This document shows, piece after piece, positions 1-9,424 of a stretch of DNA of 64,000 nt. Position 1 is the first letter of the stretch, and every line of letters begins with the position of its first letter. The stretch is from assembly GCA_013339765.2 (NCBI GenBank), contig CM023449.1, positions 115,429,070 through 115,493,069 of the forward strand, given 5' to 3'. The translations under genes were made by a program, and so were the position numbers. The DNA comes from Haemaphysalis longicornis. Taxonomy: Eukaryota; Arthropoda; Arachnida; Ixodida; Ixodidae. The notes below the pieces were generated by a model. It ran no database searches. It was not told the origin of the DNA and saw only the letters and a program-made list of their open reading frames with translations.

Positions 1-615
1 CTCGCCTACGTCGCAATCTGTCATTATTATGTCATAATTTGCAGTCTTTCATTGTTAAATGTGCTAAAGCTGTCACTGCTGCCGTTGTGCCTTCGCCAGA
101 TACGGGGCCTCGACAGGTGTCTCGAGCGCCTATTGCCCCGTTCACTTCAACAGAAGATGAAAATTGAAATGTACCGTGTGATGTACTTCCGTGTATCACG
201 CCCAAAATATACAAACAAAAAACAAACAAACTAACTAACTAACTGCAACTGCTGTGCTCTAGAACAATTGTTTAACAAAACGGGGGTTTATTTGTTGCTC
301 GAAACAACTGACGACTGGCGGTAATAGACGGGTGACAGACACAATCGTCCAATCTTCCGGGACGGGGTGGCCCTTCCACAAGGATTGGCGGCGCCGAGTT
401 CATGGCTGAGGCTCTGGCAAGAAGGCTTGCCTGGAGAAAAGTCACATCTTGAGGAACAGCACGAAACCGCGGGGACACAAAAAAAGAACTGAAAGGGACA
501 AGCGCTGAATACAAACTCATTTCAAGGGAAGGACGTTTAACTACACATATATACACATGATCTCCCTCCCCTACACCACGTGTCAACATCAGGCCAATGA
601 CATAAACACAATACC
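1..615. other. Intergenic DNA, no recognisable gene
   Basis: There is a short (CTAA)n run near 228-244. The rest, including 272-589, reads as unassigned repeat-like DNA. Open frames on either strand are short and carry no motif I recognise. Confidence 0.5.
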
Positions 616-626
616 GAAATACTCCA
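616..626. repeat. Left target-site duplication of the SINE
   Basis: GAAATACTCCA here is repeated exactly at 841-851 on the far side of the SINE. This 11-bp direct repeat is the signature of LINE-mediated insertion. Confidence 0.85.
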
Positions 627-840
627 ACCCGCCGCGGTGGCTCAGCGGCTAGGGCGTTGTGCAGCTGAGCACGAGGACGCTGGTTCGATTCCCCGGCGCG
701 GTGACCGCTTTTTTGATGGAAGCGAAAATAAAAACGCTCGTGTGTACGATATTTCGGTGCAAGTTAGATCCCAACTCCATTACGGCGCGCCTCATCGCCA
801 GCCTTTAGTCGGCGTGTTAAACAATACGATGAATAAAAAT
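627..840 (+). mobile_element. tRNA-derived SINE (tick Ruka-like), complete
   Basis: The first 75 bases form a tRNA-like head with an A box (TGGCTCAGCGG, 638-648) and a B box (GGTTCGATTCC, about 682-692), the internal Pol III promoter. The following body (GATGGAAGCGAAAATAAAAA, then the GGCGTGTTAAA block) matches the layout I know from tick SINEs. The 3' end is AATAAAAAT rather than a long poly(A). Matching 11-bp direct repeats flank it, so both ends are probably intact and the insertion is fairly recent. It encodes no protein and must rely on a LINE reverse transcriptase. The Ruka family name is from memory; the tRNA head and target duplication are seen directly. Confidence 0.85.
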
Positions 841-851
841 GAAATACTCCA
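841..851. repeat. Right target-site duplication of the SINE
   Basis: Exact copy of the 11 bases at 616-626, directly after the A-rich SINE end. Confidence 0.85.
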
Positions 852-2152
852 CAGTTGACGGCACACACTTTTTCCACCGGAACACCTTATCGCCCCAACC
901 GTTCCAAAAACACGGAGTCTTTCTCATGTAAGATACAGATGATTCACTGACGCAATCAATCCCCCATTTTCTGATATGGAACGATTCTAACGACTCTCTA
1001 GTAAGCTTGTCTTTGCGCCTGCGCATTATATCAGTCTCACGAAATAATGGCTACCAACGGTGCTCACACCTGCGACAATGCTCGGCCAGACGTGCGTATT
1101 CATCTTTTTTTAGGCGTCCTAGGATGCTCCCTTAGTCGAATGTGTCCTCAGCGGCCCGTCTGAGTCATACACTTTTCCGCAATATAAAGTAATCTTATAA
1201 ACAACACCCACACAGCACGGTAGAAAGGGTGATGCATGATTGACTTCACACCCTCCCTTCCTCTTTCCTGGATCATCTTTTGAACGTCGCTGGGCTGCTG
1301 CACCGACGCTGTTATTTAACAGGGGCAGAAAACTCTACGTCCACACCCAACCGCATTGCCACATTTATCAGCCCGTGCGTCGTCCTGTGTACGTAGGGCT
1401 ATACAGCAAATTTTTGCTCCTTTTCCTTGGGGATACAACATCACCAGTGCCTCCAGCATGATCAGTTTTTCTGCAGTCATATTCAGTGTGCTACCAGGAA
1501 ACGCCGGCTCTTTTATCCTAGAGACATGGAAAGCCTCACACAGGGAATCAGGACTAGAACGTGTCAAGGAAGCCCGTAAGCAGGACAAGGCAATCCCATT
1601 ATTTATCAGTTTGGAGTGTCCTGAATTGTAATTCAGAAGTGTTTTTATTTTTTAACCTTGGCTGATACAGGTAACACACGAAGTCCGAGTTAAAGCGAAG
1701 ATATTCCAAACTACAGTCCCTCCAAGGGTGGACGAGAAAAGTGCTGGTGCATCACCATTTCTTCATTTGATTTACCTTATATTTGGCCAAATTGTTTAAC
1801 GCTTGCCTTTTAAAACACACCACTGCTATTGCGAAAAAGCAGTATTTTTAATTACTTTTTTATATTTTCTGTTTATGGTCGCTAGAAAACGTTTTTTGTC
1901 ACTTGAATGATTACTCTCCCGAAAAGACGGCGCTGTCTTTTTGTGAAAGAGTACGTTTTTTGTATCCGTCTCAGTGACCACAACCAGCGCAACTTACCTT
2001 CACAAGCATGTTACACCAACTAGCCCGACATCAAGCTTTACTGAGGTGATAACTCAACCCATGGTTTTTCAAACCGGAACTGAACCGGCCCGAAATGAAT
2101 TCGCTCAAACTCGAACCGTAACAAAACTTGTATTTCTGGCCGGTTGGACACC

Positions 2153-2153
<1 letters not shown>
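852..2153. other. Intergenic DNA, no recognisable gene
   Basis: Short overlapping frames occur on both strands (for example around 1240-1630). None has a domain, a splice-supported structure or a recognisable repeat. AT content rises towards 1800-1900. Confidence 0.45.

Positions 2154-2217
<64 letters not shown>
2154..2217. repeat. (TA)n microsatellite
   Basis: About 32 TA units directly abutting the TG end of the LTR-like repeat at 2218. Confidence 0.95.
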
Positions 2218-2219
<2 letters not shown>

Positions 2220-2435
2220 AGAGAGACGGGTTGTTCCTTGAGGCCGCGTTTATTAGCTGCTGACTCCGACCGTTCCGAGGAGGCCGAACCCACGATGATG
2301 ATTATCCGCAGATGATAATCCCGATGGGCGGCTAGCTGTGAGTGATTGAGGAGCATACCCCTTGGTGACCAGAATGAATGATGATGATGCCAGGTTCACG
2401 GGGAACAGTCTCAATGCACAGCCCTGGTGCTCACA
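2218..2435 (-). mobile_element. LTR-like direct repeat, copy 1 (solo-LTR candidate)
   Basis: A 218-bp block starts TG and ends CA on both strands, as LTRs do. It recurs nearly identically and in the same orientation at 7996-8211. On the minus strand it carries AATAAA near 2250, consistent with an LTR poly(A) signal. Both copies sit inside (TA)n. No primer-binding site or polypurine tract adjoins either copy, so they are not obviously the LTRs of the gypsy element between them (whose own LTR is at 2495-2918). They may be two solo LTRs or remains of an outer element. Confidence 0.6.

Positions 2436-2494
<59 letters not shown>
2436..2494. repeat. (TA)n microsatellite
   Basis: Separates the LTR-like block (ending 2435) from the 3' LTR of the gypsy element (starting 2495). 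A single phase break lies near 2460. Confidence 0.95.
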
Positions 2495-2497
<3 letters not shown>

Positions 2498-2918
2498 CAC
2501 GAAGACAAGGACGATGCAGTGGTGTTGAATGAGAAACACGTTTATTGGAGCCAACTTGTGCTCCCCTAACAACTCAAAAGAATACAGAGGCGGCGAAGCA
2601 GCGGTCAACAAAGTGACTTGCACAGGCGAGTGTCGTCGAATCGAATGCCCCGGCGTCCGCACTGCAGGCTTTTTATCTTTTGGCGCGCGTGGTTCTCGAA
2701 ACGTCGATTCGCATCGAGAACATAGTAGATCCAAGAAGATTATTCTGGGCTGTTCACGTTAGATCGGAATGCTCTCCCTATCACAACAGATAACACATGC
2801 GGCACAGAAAGAAAGAATGGAACACGCGCTTCCCTTGGCGCAGAGATAACACAGACCGGCGCAGCCGGGCGGTAAAAGCAAAACACAAATAAACAAACCC
2901 AATTTATGGTTCGCGGCA
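2495..2918 (-). repeat. 3' LTR of the minus-strand gypsy element
   Basis: A 424-bp segment bounded by TG and CA on both strands (plus: TGTCACGAAG to CGCGGCA). On the minus strand it follows the purine tract at once. It holds an AATAAA signal (about 2538-2543) and a TATA-like GATAAAAAG (about 2669-2678). No second copy is present at the other end of the element. Confidence 0.8.
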
Positions 2919-2936
2919 TTACCCCCCCTCTAAGAG
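2919..2936 (-). promoter_or_regulatory. Polypurine tract of the gypsy element
   Basis: Minus-strand AGAGGGGGGGTAA ends exactly where the 3' LTR begins. This is the expected primer for plus-strand DNA synthesis and fixes the LTR boundary. Confidence 0.8.
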
Positions 2937-2990
2937 TGCATCGACCCGATGCTAACATAAGCGACAGTCCGAACAAATAAAAAAAGTTCG

Positions 2991-4714
2991 TCATCGTCCG
3001 TAGAAAGGTTTTAAGCGAACCACGTGGACGACTTCAGGCCGCGTGCGTCGTCGTGATGTGCCGGAGTCACCATCGGGGATCACTTCGTAGGTAAGTTGGC
3101 CAACACGTCGTATAATCTGGTAGGGTCCGAAATACCGTCGCAGGAGCTTCTCACTGAGTCCGCGTCGTCGGATGGGAGTCCAAACCCACACACGATCCCC
3201 TGGTTGGTACTCGGCGTCTCGGCGTCGGAGGTTGTAGCGGCCCGCATCCACCAGCTGCTGGTCCGTTATACGAACTCGAGCGAGCTGGCGGGCCTCCTCC
3301 GCACGTTGAAGATATCCGTGGACGTCGGCGTTGAGGTCGTCGTCTTCTACGTGCGGAAGCATGGCGTCGAGCATCGTAGTCGGCCTTCTACCGTAGACAA
3401 GCTCGAACGGCGTCAGCTGTGTCGTCTCCTGGATAGCCGTGTTGTACGCAAACGTGACATACGGGGGCACTTCGTCCCAAGTCTTATGTTCAACGTCAAC
3501 GTACATTGACAGCATATCTGCGATTGTCTTGTTCAGACGTTCTGTTAGTCCGTTCGTTTGGGGGTGGTACGCCGTCGTTCTTCGGTGATCCGTGTTGCTG
3601 TAGCGTAATACCCTTGCATCAGCTCCGCAGTAAATGCCGTTCCGCGGTCTGTGATTAGGACTTCCGGGGCTCCATGTCGCAGCACAACTTGGCTTATAAA
3701 GAACTTCGCCACTTCTTGTGCAGTCCCCCTCGGAAGAGCGGCGGTCTCTGCGTAGCGCGTCATGTAGTCTGTCGCTACGACAATCCACTTGTTCTGTGAT
3801 CGTGACGTAGGGAACGGGCCTAAAAGGTCCATTCCAATCTGTTGAAATGGTCTCGATGGGACGGCGATCGGTTGCAGAAGTCCGGCGGGTCTTGTCGGCG
3901 GCGTTTTTCGTCGCTGGCAGTCACGGCAGCTCCGGACGTAGTGGGTGACGTCAGAGGTAAGGCCGGGCCAGTAGTACCTCGCCTTGATTTTTCCAATAGT
4001 GCGGGCTGTGCCCAGATGTCCGGAAGACGGGTCGTCGTGGCACGCTTCCAAAATTTCGTCACGAAGGTCCGCGGGGATGACGAGAAGGTAATTCGCTCTT
4101 GTTCCGGGGCTGAAATTCTTCTTCACAAGGACGGAGTTTCTCAGGCTGAATGCTGGTAAACTGCGTTTGAAGGTCCTAGGAACGGCAACGTTGCATCCCT
4201 CGAGGTACTCGATTATGACGCGTAAGTCGGGGTCGGCACGCTGCTGGGCGGCTAGGTCGCTCTCCGTCACGATCCCGAAGAACGCGCTGTCTTCATCAGA
4301 GTCTTGTGGTGGTGGGTCGACGGGGGCGCGGGACAGGCAGTCGGCGTCGGAGTGTTTCCTGCCGGATTTATAAACGACTGTAACGTCGAACTCCTGCAGG
4401 CGCAAGCTCCACCGCCCAAGACGGCCAGAGGGGTCCTTCAAATTGGCGAGCCAACACAGCGCATGGTGGTCTGTTACAACCTTGAATGGCCTTCCATACA
4501 CGTATGGGCGAAATTTTGAAATCGCCCATATAATAGCCAGGCACTCTTTCTCAGAGGCAGAATAGTTTTTCTCCTCCTTCGACAGACCACGGCTAGCATA
4601 GGCGATTACCCTTTCGCAGCCGCTTTGCTTTTGGACAAGGACGGCACCCAAGCCTATATCACTGGCGTCCGTATGCATTTCCGTTTCGGCATTTCCGTCG
4701 AAATGAGCGAGCAC
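2991..4714 (-). pseudogene. gypsy pol, RNase H and integrase part
   Basis: Upstream (4714 downwards) is a Ty3-type RNase H with TDAS, an ERVIAYASR block, the EKECLAI glutamate and the VVTDHHAL aspartate. The integrase follows. It has an HHCC zinc module (H at HLGTARTIGK, cysteines at SCRDCQRRK), a core with DLLGPFP and ITDRGTAF aspartates, and the third catalytic residue in NGLTERLNKT. It ends in a GPY/F-type C terminus and PFYGR near 2991. A frameshift near 3560-3600 splits the core into two overlapping frames (3545-4714 and 2991-3788). The encoded enzymes would degrade the RNA template and insert the cDNA. All three integrase acidic residues are kept, but the break makes it a pseudogene unless it is a sequence error. 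Confidence 0.88.
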
Positions 4715-6470
4715 GGGCGGGCTTTGCAGGCGTTTTTGCAGCTCGCCGAATGCTTTTCTTGGTCGTTTTCCCAGCTGAAAGGGGTGCTATCTTTCGTCAA
4801 GCGCGTGAGTGGACCTGCAATGCGTGCGAAGTTTGCGACGAAGCGCCGGTAGTATGCGCACAGCCCGAGAAATCTCCGCACGCCCTTCTTGTCTTTTGGC
4901 CTTGGGAAGTTCGCAATGGCTGAAGTTTTTCCCGGGTCAGGTAGGACTCCCGCGGCGTTGACGACGTGGCCCAAGAACTTGAGTTCCCCGTATGCGAAAC
5001 GGCACTTTTCAGGCTTCAGCGTTAACCCCGACGTACGAATGGCCTCGAGTACAGACTCCAACCTTGCAAGGTGTTCGTCGAAAGTCCGGGCGAATACCAC
5101 TACGTCGTCGAGGTATACAGGCAGGTGTGCCACTTAAGGCCAGCTAGCACAGTGTTCATGACTCTTTGAAACGTCGCTGGTGCTGTGCACAGCCCAAACG
5201 GCATCACCTTGAACTCGTATAGGCCGTCTGGGGTTATAAATGCAGTCTTCTCTCGGTCTCTCTCGTCCACTTCAATTTGCCAGTAGCCGGTCTTCAGGTC
5301 CATCGATGAGAAGTACTTCGCGTGGCAGAGGTGGTCGAGGGCGTCGTCCGATTCGGGGAGGGGGTACACGTCCTTTTTCGTGATTTTGTTCAGTCGCCGG
5401 TGTCAACGCAAAACCTTAATGTGCCGTCTTTTTTTTTACGAGTACGACGGGCGCAGCCCAGGGGCTTTTCGATGGCTGTATAATGTCATCGCTCAGCATG
5501 TCGTCGACTTGAGTCCGGATGGCTTCCCGTTCGTGTGAAGAGACGCGGTACGGTGACTGTCGGGTTGGTCGTGCTCCATCTTCGGTTATTATTCGGTGCT
5601 TCGCTAGAGGGGTCTGACGTAGTTTTGCGCTCGACGAAAAACATTCGCTATAGCGACGCAGCAAAGCCAATAATTTTTTCCGTTGTTCTTGCGGTAGCGC
5701 CGGATTCACGTCGAATGGCTGCGGGAGCTTGAATGTTTCTACGGGTGTGCGTTCAAAGTCGGCGACTGCGATCACATCACTTGCTTCTTGCGTTTCTTCG
5801 AGGAACGCAATTGCAGCTCCCTTGTTTAAATGCTGGTACTCTTCGGTGAAATTAGTGACCAAAACGTGAGATTGGCGTTGCTTAAAGTGCGCAATGCCTC
5901 TTGCGACGGAGACACCGCGGTCGAGAAGCAACCTTCGATCACTCTCTACGATAGCGTCGATGTCAGAAGCAGCATCCTCACAGTAGACGGCGATCATCAA
6001 GCTTGCGCGGGGTGGCAGGGTGATGTGATCGTCGGCGATCCTGACAGCAGCACGGTGATCGGGGTTCGGCTGCGGTGTCGTGGAGTGATTGGAGGAAAAT
6101 GTTATCGACTTGGTCTGCAGATCAATTATTGCGCCGTTGTCCGTCAAAAAGTCCATTCCGAGAATCACGTCGCGGGAGCAGTTAGGCAGAACGACGAACG
6201 CCGCAGGGTACGTTGTGCCGTCTATGGTGACGCGCGATGTGCACGTTCCACTTGGCGTCACGAGGTGCCTCCTGCTGTGCGTATGTGCGGACCGTCCCAT
6301 CTGGTCATAACTTTCTTCAGTTAGACGCAAATGGTCCGCTCATTACCGAATAGTCAGCTCCCGTGTCTACGAGGGCGACTACGTCAAAGCCGTCGATGGA
6401 CACCTTGACGTCAGATGCAGTCGTCCTCGAGTTCCGGGTTCGTCGGGCGTCGTATCTCTGCTTGTACGTG
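4654..6470 (-). pseudogene. gypsy pol, protease and reverse transcriptase part
   Basis: The aspartic protease active site is the DTGA at about 6356-6367 (VALVDTGADYSV), with VILGMDFL marking its C-terminal half. The reverse transcriptase follows with VVLVKKK, SSMDLKTGYWQI, the FGLCTAPATF block and the catalytic YLDD (about 5105-5116), then the connection region leading to RNase H. Frameshifts occur near 6330, near 5430 (a run of nine T on the plus strand, where KKKDG should continue) and near 5130. Apart from these the domains are well preserved, which suggests either a young element or consensus errors in homopolymers. Confidence 0.88.
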
Positions 6471-6707
6471 TTGATGGTCGGGCACTGTGCATCGTCGTTG
6501 TCGTCGTCTTCTCAACGGACGTCTTGGTCAGGTCGGGTACGCGTCGCGCCGTGTAGCTGTCGTCGTGTTCAGGAGTCTCGTTAGGGCTAGGTCGGGTCGT
6601 CGGGATGAGGGCATGTCGTGAATGATGGTCTTCAGCGAGTCGCTGCGTCGTTGGAGGGTTTTCATTTTTCCGCCGTTGTGCAACTTTACCTCCCGAAGTT
6701 GCTGCTT

Positions 6708-7868
6708 TTAGTTTCCCCCGCGTGGGCTGGGGGACCTTCCACGTGAGAAGTCAGCAGTGCTGCGGCGGTTTGGTGACTGAGACGGGTAGGGCGACGGTGA
6801 ACGGTTGAAGCGGGCTGGTCCTCGGTTGGTGTTGGAGAGGTATTCTTCGATCTCAGCAGGGCGAAGGCCGTATCGGGGGCGTGGGGCGTCGACGGAGAAC
6901 CCTCGCAAACCGAGCCTCTTGTAGGGACAGCAACGGTAGATGTGGTCGGCCTCTCCGCAGTGGTAGCACAGCGGGCGATTATCGGGCGTTTGGTATTGGT
7001 CTACAGGGCGTCGGGCGGGCGGCGTTGGATGGCGGTATGGCTCAGCCTCTTGACGACGGTTGGAGCAGGGCGGGGTTGACGAACAGCCGAGGAGTAGGTC
7101 ATGGCTTGTGGTTCGCGGGGTGCTTCCGACGGCGTAGAAGTTCCCAGTGCGTTTTGGACTTCTTCTCGGATTACGTCGGTCAGGGAAGCCACTTGAGGTT
7201 GCGGCGTCGTTGGAAAAAGCTTCCGAAGCTCCTCCCTGACAACTGCTCGGATGGTCTCTCGCAATGTATCGGAGCTTCCATCTGCAGCACCGATGGTCCT
7301 CCGAGAACAGCGCGTTGACAGGGCGGTCGTACTGCCTCGTTCGAATTTCTAGCGTCTTCTCCATCGCGGCCGCCTCAGACGCGAATTCGGCCACTGTCTT
7401 CGGAGGGTTACGGACTAGACAAGCAAAAAGCTCTTGCTTCACTCCTCGCATTAGAAACCTGAGCTTCTTTTCCTCGTCATTTCAGGGTCCGCACGACGAA
7501 AAAGTCGCTTCATCTCCTCAACGAAAATCACGACTCCTTCGTTGGGGTGCTGCGTTCGAGTTTCAAGCAAAAGCGCAGCTCGCTCTTTTCTCACCACGGT
7601 AGTGAAGGTCTTAAGGAACTCCCTCTTGAATTGAGTCCAGTTGGTCAAAGAGCTCTCATGGTTCTCGAACCAAGTTCGAGCAGCATCTTCTAAGTAAAAG
7701 AAGACATGCCGGAAAGTTTCTTCGTCGTCCCACCTGTTGAAGATGCGGACGCGCTCCAACTTCTCCAACCATTCTTCGGGGTCTTCAGCGGGGGCTCCCC
7801 GGAACGATGGGGTTCTCGGGGCTGCTGCAGGATGATTGGCGACGTTGTTTCTTGCACCATGGTGTTGG
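6708..7868 (-). pseudogene. gypsy gag (capsid and nucleocapsid)
   Basis: The minus strand encodes a retrotransposon capsid-type region (EEWLEKLERVRIF, EDAARTWFENHE, TQFKREFLKTF) and a single CCHC knuckle, CYHCGEADHIYRCC, near 6955. An arginine/serine-rich tail ends near 6708. It should assemble the particle and bind element RNA. At least three frame changes break it (near 7770, 7480 and 7290). The start is uncertain: a Met at 7860 lies in a different frame from the capsid part. Sequence upstream reaches only to 7941 before (TA)n begins. Confidence 0.8.
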
Positions 7869-7940
7869 TTGCAGCGTTCCTTCTCTTGGGCCCTTCTGGC
7901 AGAAGACCGAACTCGGGCGGTAAATCTTGCAGGCGGCTAG

Positions 7941-7941
<1 letters not shown>

Positions 7942-7995
<54 letters not shown>
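7942..7995. repeat. (TA)n microsatellite
   Basis: Replaces the expected 5' LTR of the gypsy element and abuts the second LTR-like block at 7996. Confidence 0.95.
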
Positions 7996-8211
7996 TGAGA
8001 GAGACGGGTTGTTCCTTGAGGCCGCGTTTATTAGCTGCTGACTCCGACCGTTCCGAGGAGGCCGAACCCACGATGATGATTATCCGCAGATGATAATCCC
8101 GATGGCGGCTAGCTGTGAGTGATTGAGGAGCATACCCCTTGGTGACCAGAATGAATGATGATGATGCCAGGTTCACGGGGAACAGTCTCAATGCACATCC
8201 CTGGGCTCACA
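7996..8211 (-). mobile_element. LTR-like direct repeat, copy 2
   Basis: Same orientation and nearly the same sequence as 2218-2435, differing by a few substitutions and small deletions. It again begins TG, ends CA and is flanked by (TA)n. The 13-mer GGCGGCTAGCTGT inside it also forms the broken edge of the gypsy leader at 7931-7944. Confidence 0.6.
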
Positions 8212-8350
8212 ATATATATATATATATAAAAATATATAATAATATATATATATATATATATATAGATATATAATATAATATATATATATATATTATATAA
8301 AATATTTTATATATATATATTATATATATATATATATATTTATATATATA
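8212..8350. repeat. Impure (TA)n / AT-rich tract
   Basis: TA repeats with interspersed A and T runs, ending at the Tigger-like terminus at 8351. Confidence 0.9.
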
Positions 8351-8446
8351 CAGCAGAATCTCGATAAACGGAAATCGCTTAAACGGAACAGTAGCCCAAT
8401 AAGTTGGTTGGTTTTGTATTCAGATAACGTAAACAAAAGGGCCGAT
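8351..8446 (+). mobile_element. pogo/Tigger-like DNA transposon terminus, copy 1
   Basis: CAGCAGAATCTCGATAAACG follows a TA dinucleotide and resembles the CAGTNGAAYCTCG terminal inverted repeats of the pogo/Tigger group, which insert at TA. Two AAACGGAA boxes follow. The same left end recurs at 8836. No transposase or right end is seen, so this is a fragment. Confidence 0.55.
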
Positions 8447-8614
8447 CTCCCAGCGAGGGGGACTCGAGTAAATGCGTCGCATAGGGGGTGGGTGTATTGC
8501 GTTAAAGTAAGTGTTTGGGGAGTTGGTGGTAGTGAATGCGTTGTATCAGCAGCTTCTTGACGTAGTTTGAATGAGTCAAGGATATAAGGCGCGTTCGTAG
8601 CCTTCCATTCTATG

Positions 8615-8694
8615 TCGGCTTTGTGGCGCAGTGGGTAGAGCACAATGTACCTTCCGTTCCGCCCGCAGGGTCGTGGGATCGAAACCAGGCACCG
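8615..8694 (+). repeat. tRNA-like sequence (SINE head candidate)
   Basis: An A-box-like TGTGGCGCAGTGG (about 8622-8634) and a B-box-like GGGATCGAAACC (about 8675-8686) have tRNA spacing. The anticodon arm does not pair well and no CCA-like end is present. It is probably a SINE head or tRNA pseudogene lying between two Tigger-like ends. Confidence 0.45.
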
Positions 8695-8729
8695 GTAAGT
8701 ATTATTTTTTATATAGTGTACGCGGAGGG

Positions 8730-8778
8730 GCGATATAATATATTTTATATATATATATATTAATATATATATATATTT

Positions 8779-8810
<32 letters not shown>

Positions 8811-8835
8811 ATATATAACTATATATATATATATA
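8730..8835. repeat. (TA)n / AT-rich tract
   Basis: Irregular TA repeat with TATTA phase breaks, ending at the Tigger-like terminus at 8836. Confidence 0.9.
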
Positions 8836-8970
8836 CAGTAGAATCTCGCTAAACGGAAATCGCTTAAACGGAACAGTAGCCGGTAAGTTGGTTGGTTTTG
8901 TATTCAGATAACGTAAAAAAACTCTCCCGGTAATCGGAACTAAAGATTCCACGTTACCGTTTAAACCCAA
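8836..8970 (+). mobile_element. pogo/Tigger-like DNA transposon terminus, copy 2
   Basis: CAGTAGAATCTCGCTAAACG begins directly after TA. It matches copy 1 for about 90 bases, then continues with CCCGGTAATCGGAAC and an ACCGTTTAAACCC block typical of the subterminal part. No transposase is visible downstream. Confidence 0.55.
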
Positions 8971-9398
8971 CCAGAAATGGAATTTCTTGTGAAACCAATT
9001 GGCATGAGAATCAGCTTTTTACGGTTTCGGCAGTTTCGTGATTGTTTGTTTTTCCTCCCTCCTCGTAAGCCTCGTCTCGTTAGTGGTCAGCCGTGTTAGC
9101 GCAACGAATGCAACATCGCAGTTCTTGTTCCAGTCGTATGGTCTCGATTTAAGACGCCGAAATTACAAGGCTCTGCTCCTATTGCCTCGTTCGTGCCATC
9201 GTGGTGCTATTCCCGCTTCATTACCGCGTTGCCGTCTTTTACATTCGGTGGCTCGTAAGCACTCGCGAAGTTGAGGCCTCTACCCTCCATGAAGATGCCG
9301 TTGCAAGGACTCAAACATATTTGATACATTTGATGCTCAGGGACTCATTGTTGCCAAATAACCTTTGTGAGTGCTGTGCCTAAACCTCTTTTAGTTTT
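8971..9398. other. Unassigned sequence
   Basis: The short open frames at 9038-9383 show no known domain. This may be more DNA-transposon interior. Confidence 0.4.
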
Positions 9399-9424
9399 CA
9401 TCATCATCATCATCACCAGCCTAT

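Larger units (their letters stand above)
2495..7941 (-). mobile_element. Ty3/gypsy LTR retrotransposon, 5' LTR lost, pol degenerate
   Basis: Read on the minus strand, the order is gag, protease, reverse transcriptase, RNase H, integrase, polypurine tract, 3' LTR. This PR-RT-RH-IN order defines Ty3/gypsy. The integrase ends in a GPY/F-type module (FGPYQIIRRV) with no chromodomain after it. The right edge (5' end of the element) stops inside gag leader sequence and passes straight into (TA)n at 7942, so the 5' LTR and primer-binding site are missing. Several single-base frameshifts, at least one in a homopolymer, break gag and pol. Some may be sequencing errors, but loss of the 5' LTR makes the copy inactive anyway. 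Confidence 0.9.

Noticed and set aside
2154..2217. Open frames with long Ile-Tyr repeats over TA tracts (here and at 7942, 8212, 13902, 17558, 24560, 46244, 46820, 47268)
   Set aside because: They are the translation of (TA)n microsatellites and are present on both strands.
5830..6324. Plus-strand open frame of 164 codons
   Set aside because: It lies antisense to the protease/RT region of gypsy 1, which has clear motifs on the other strand.
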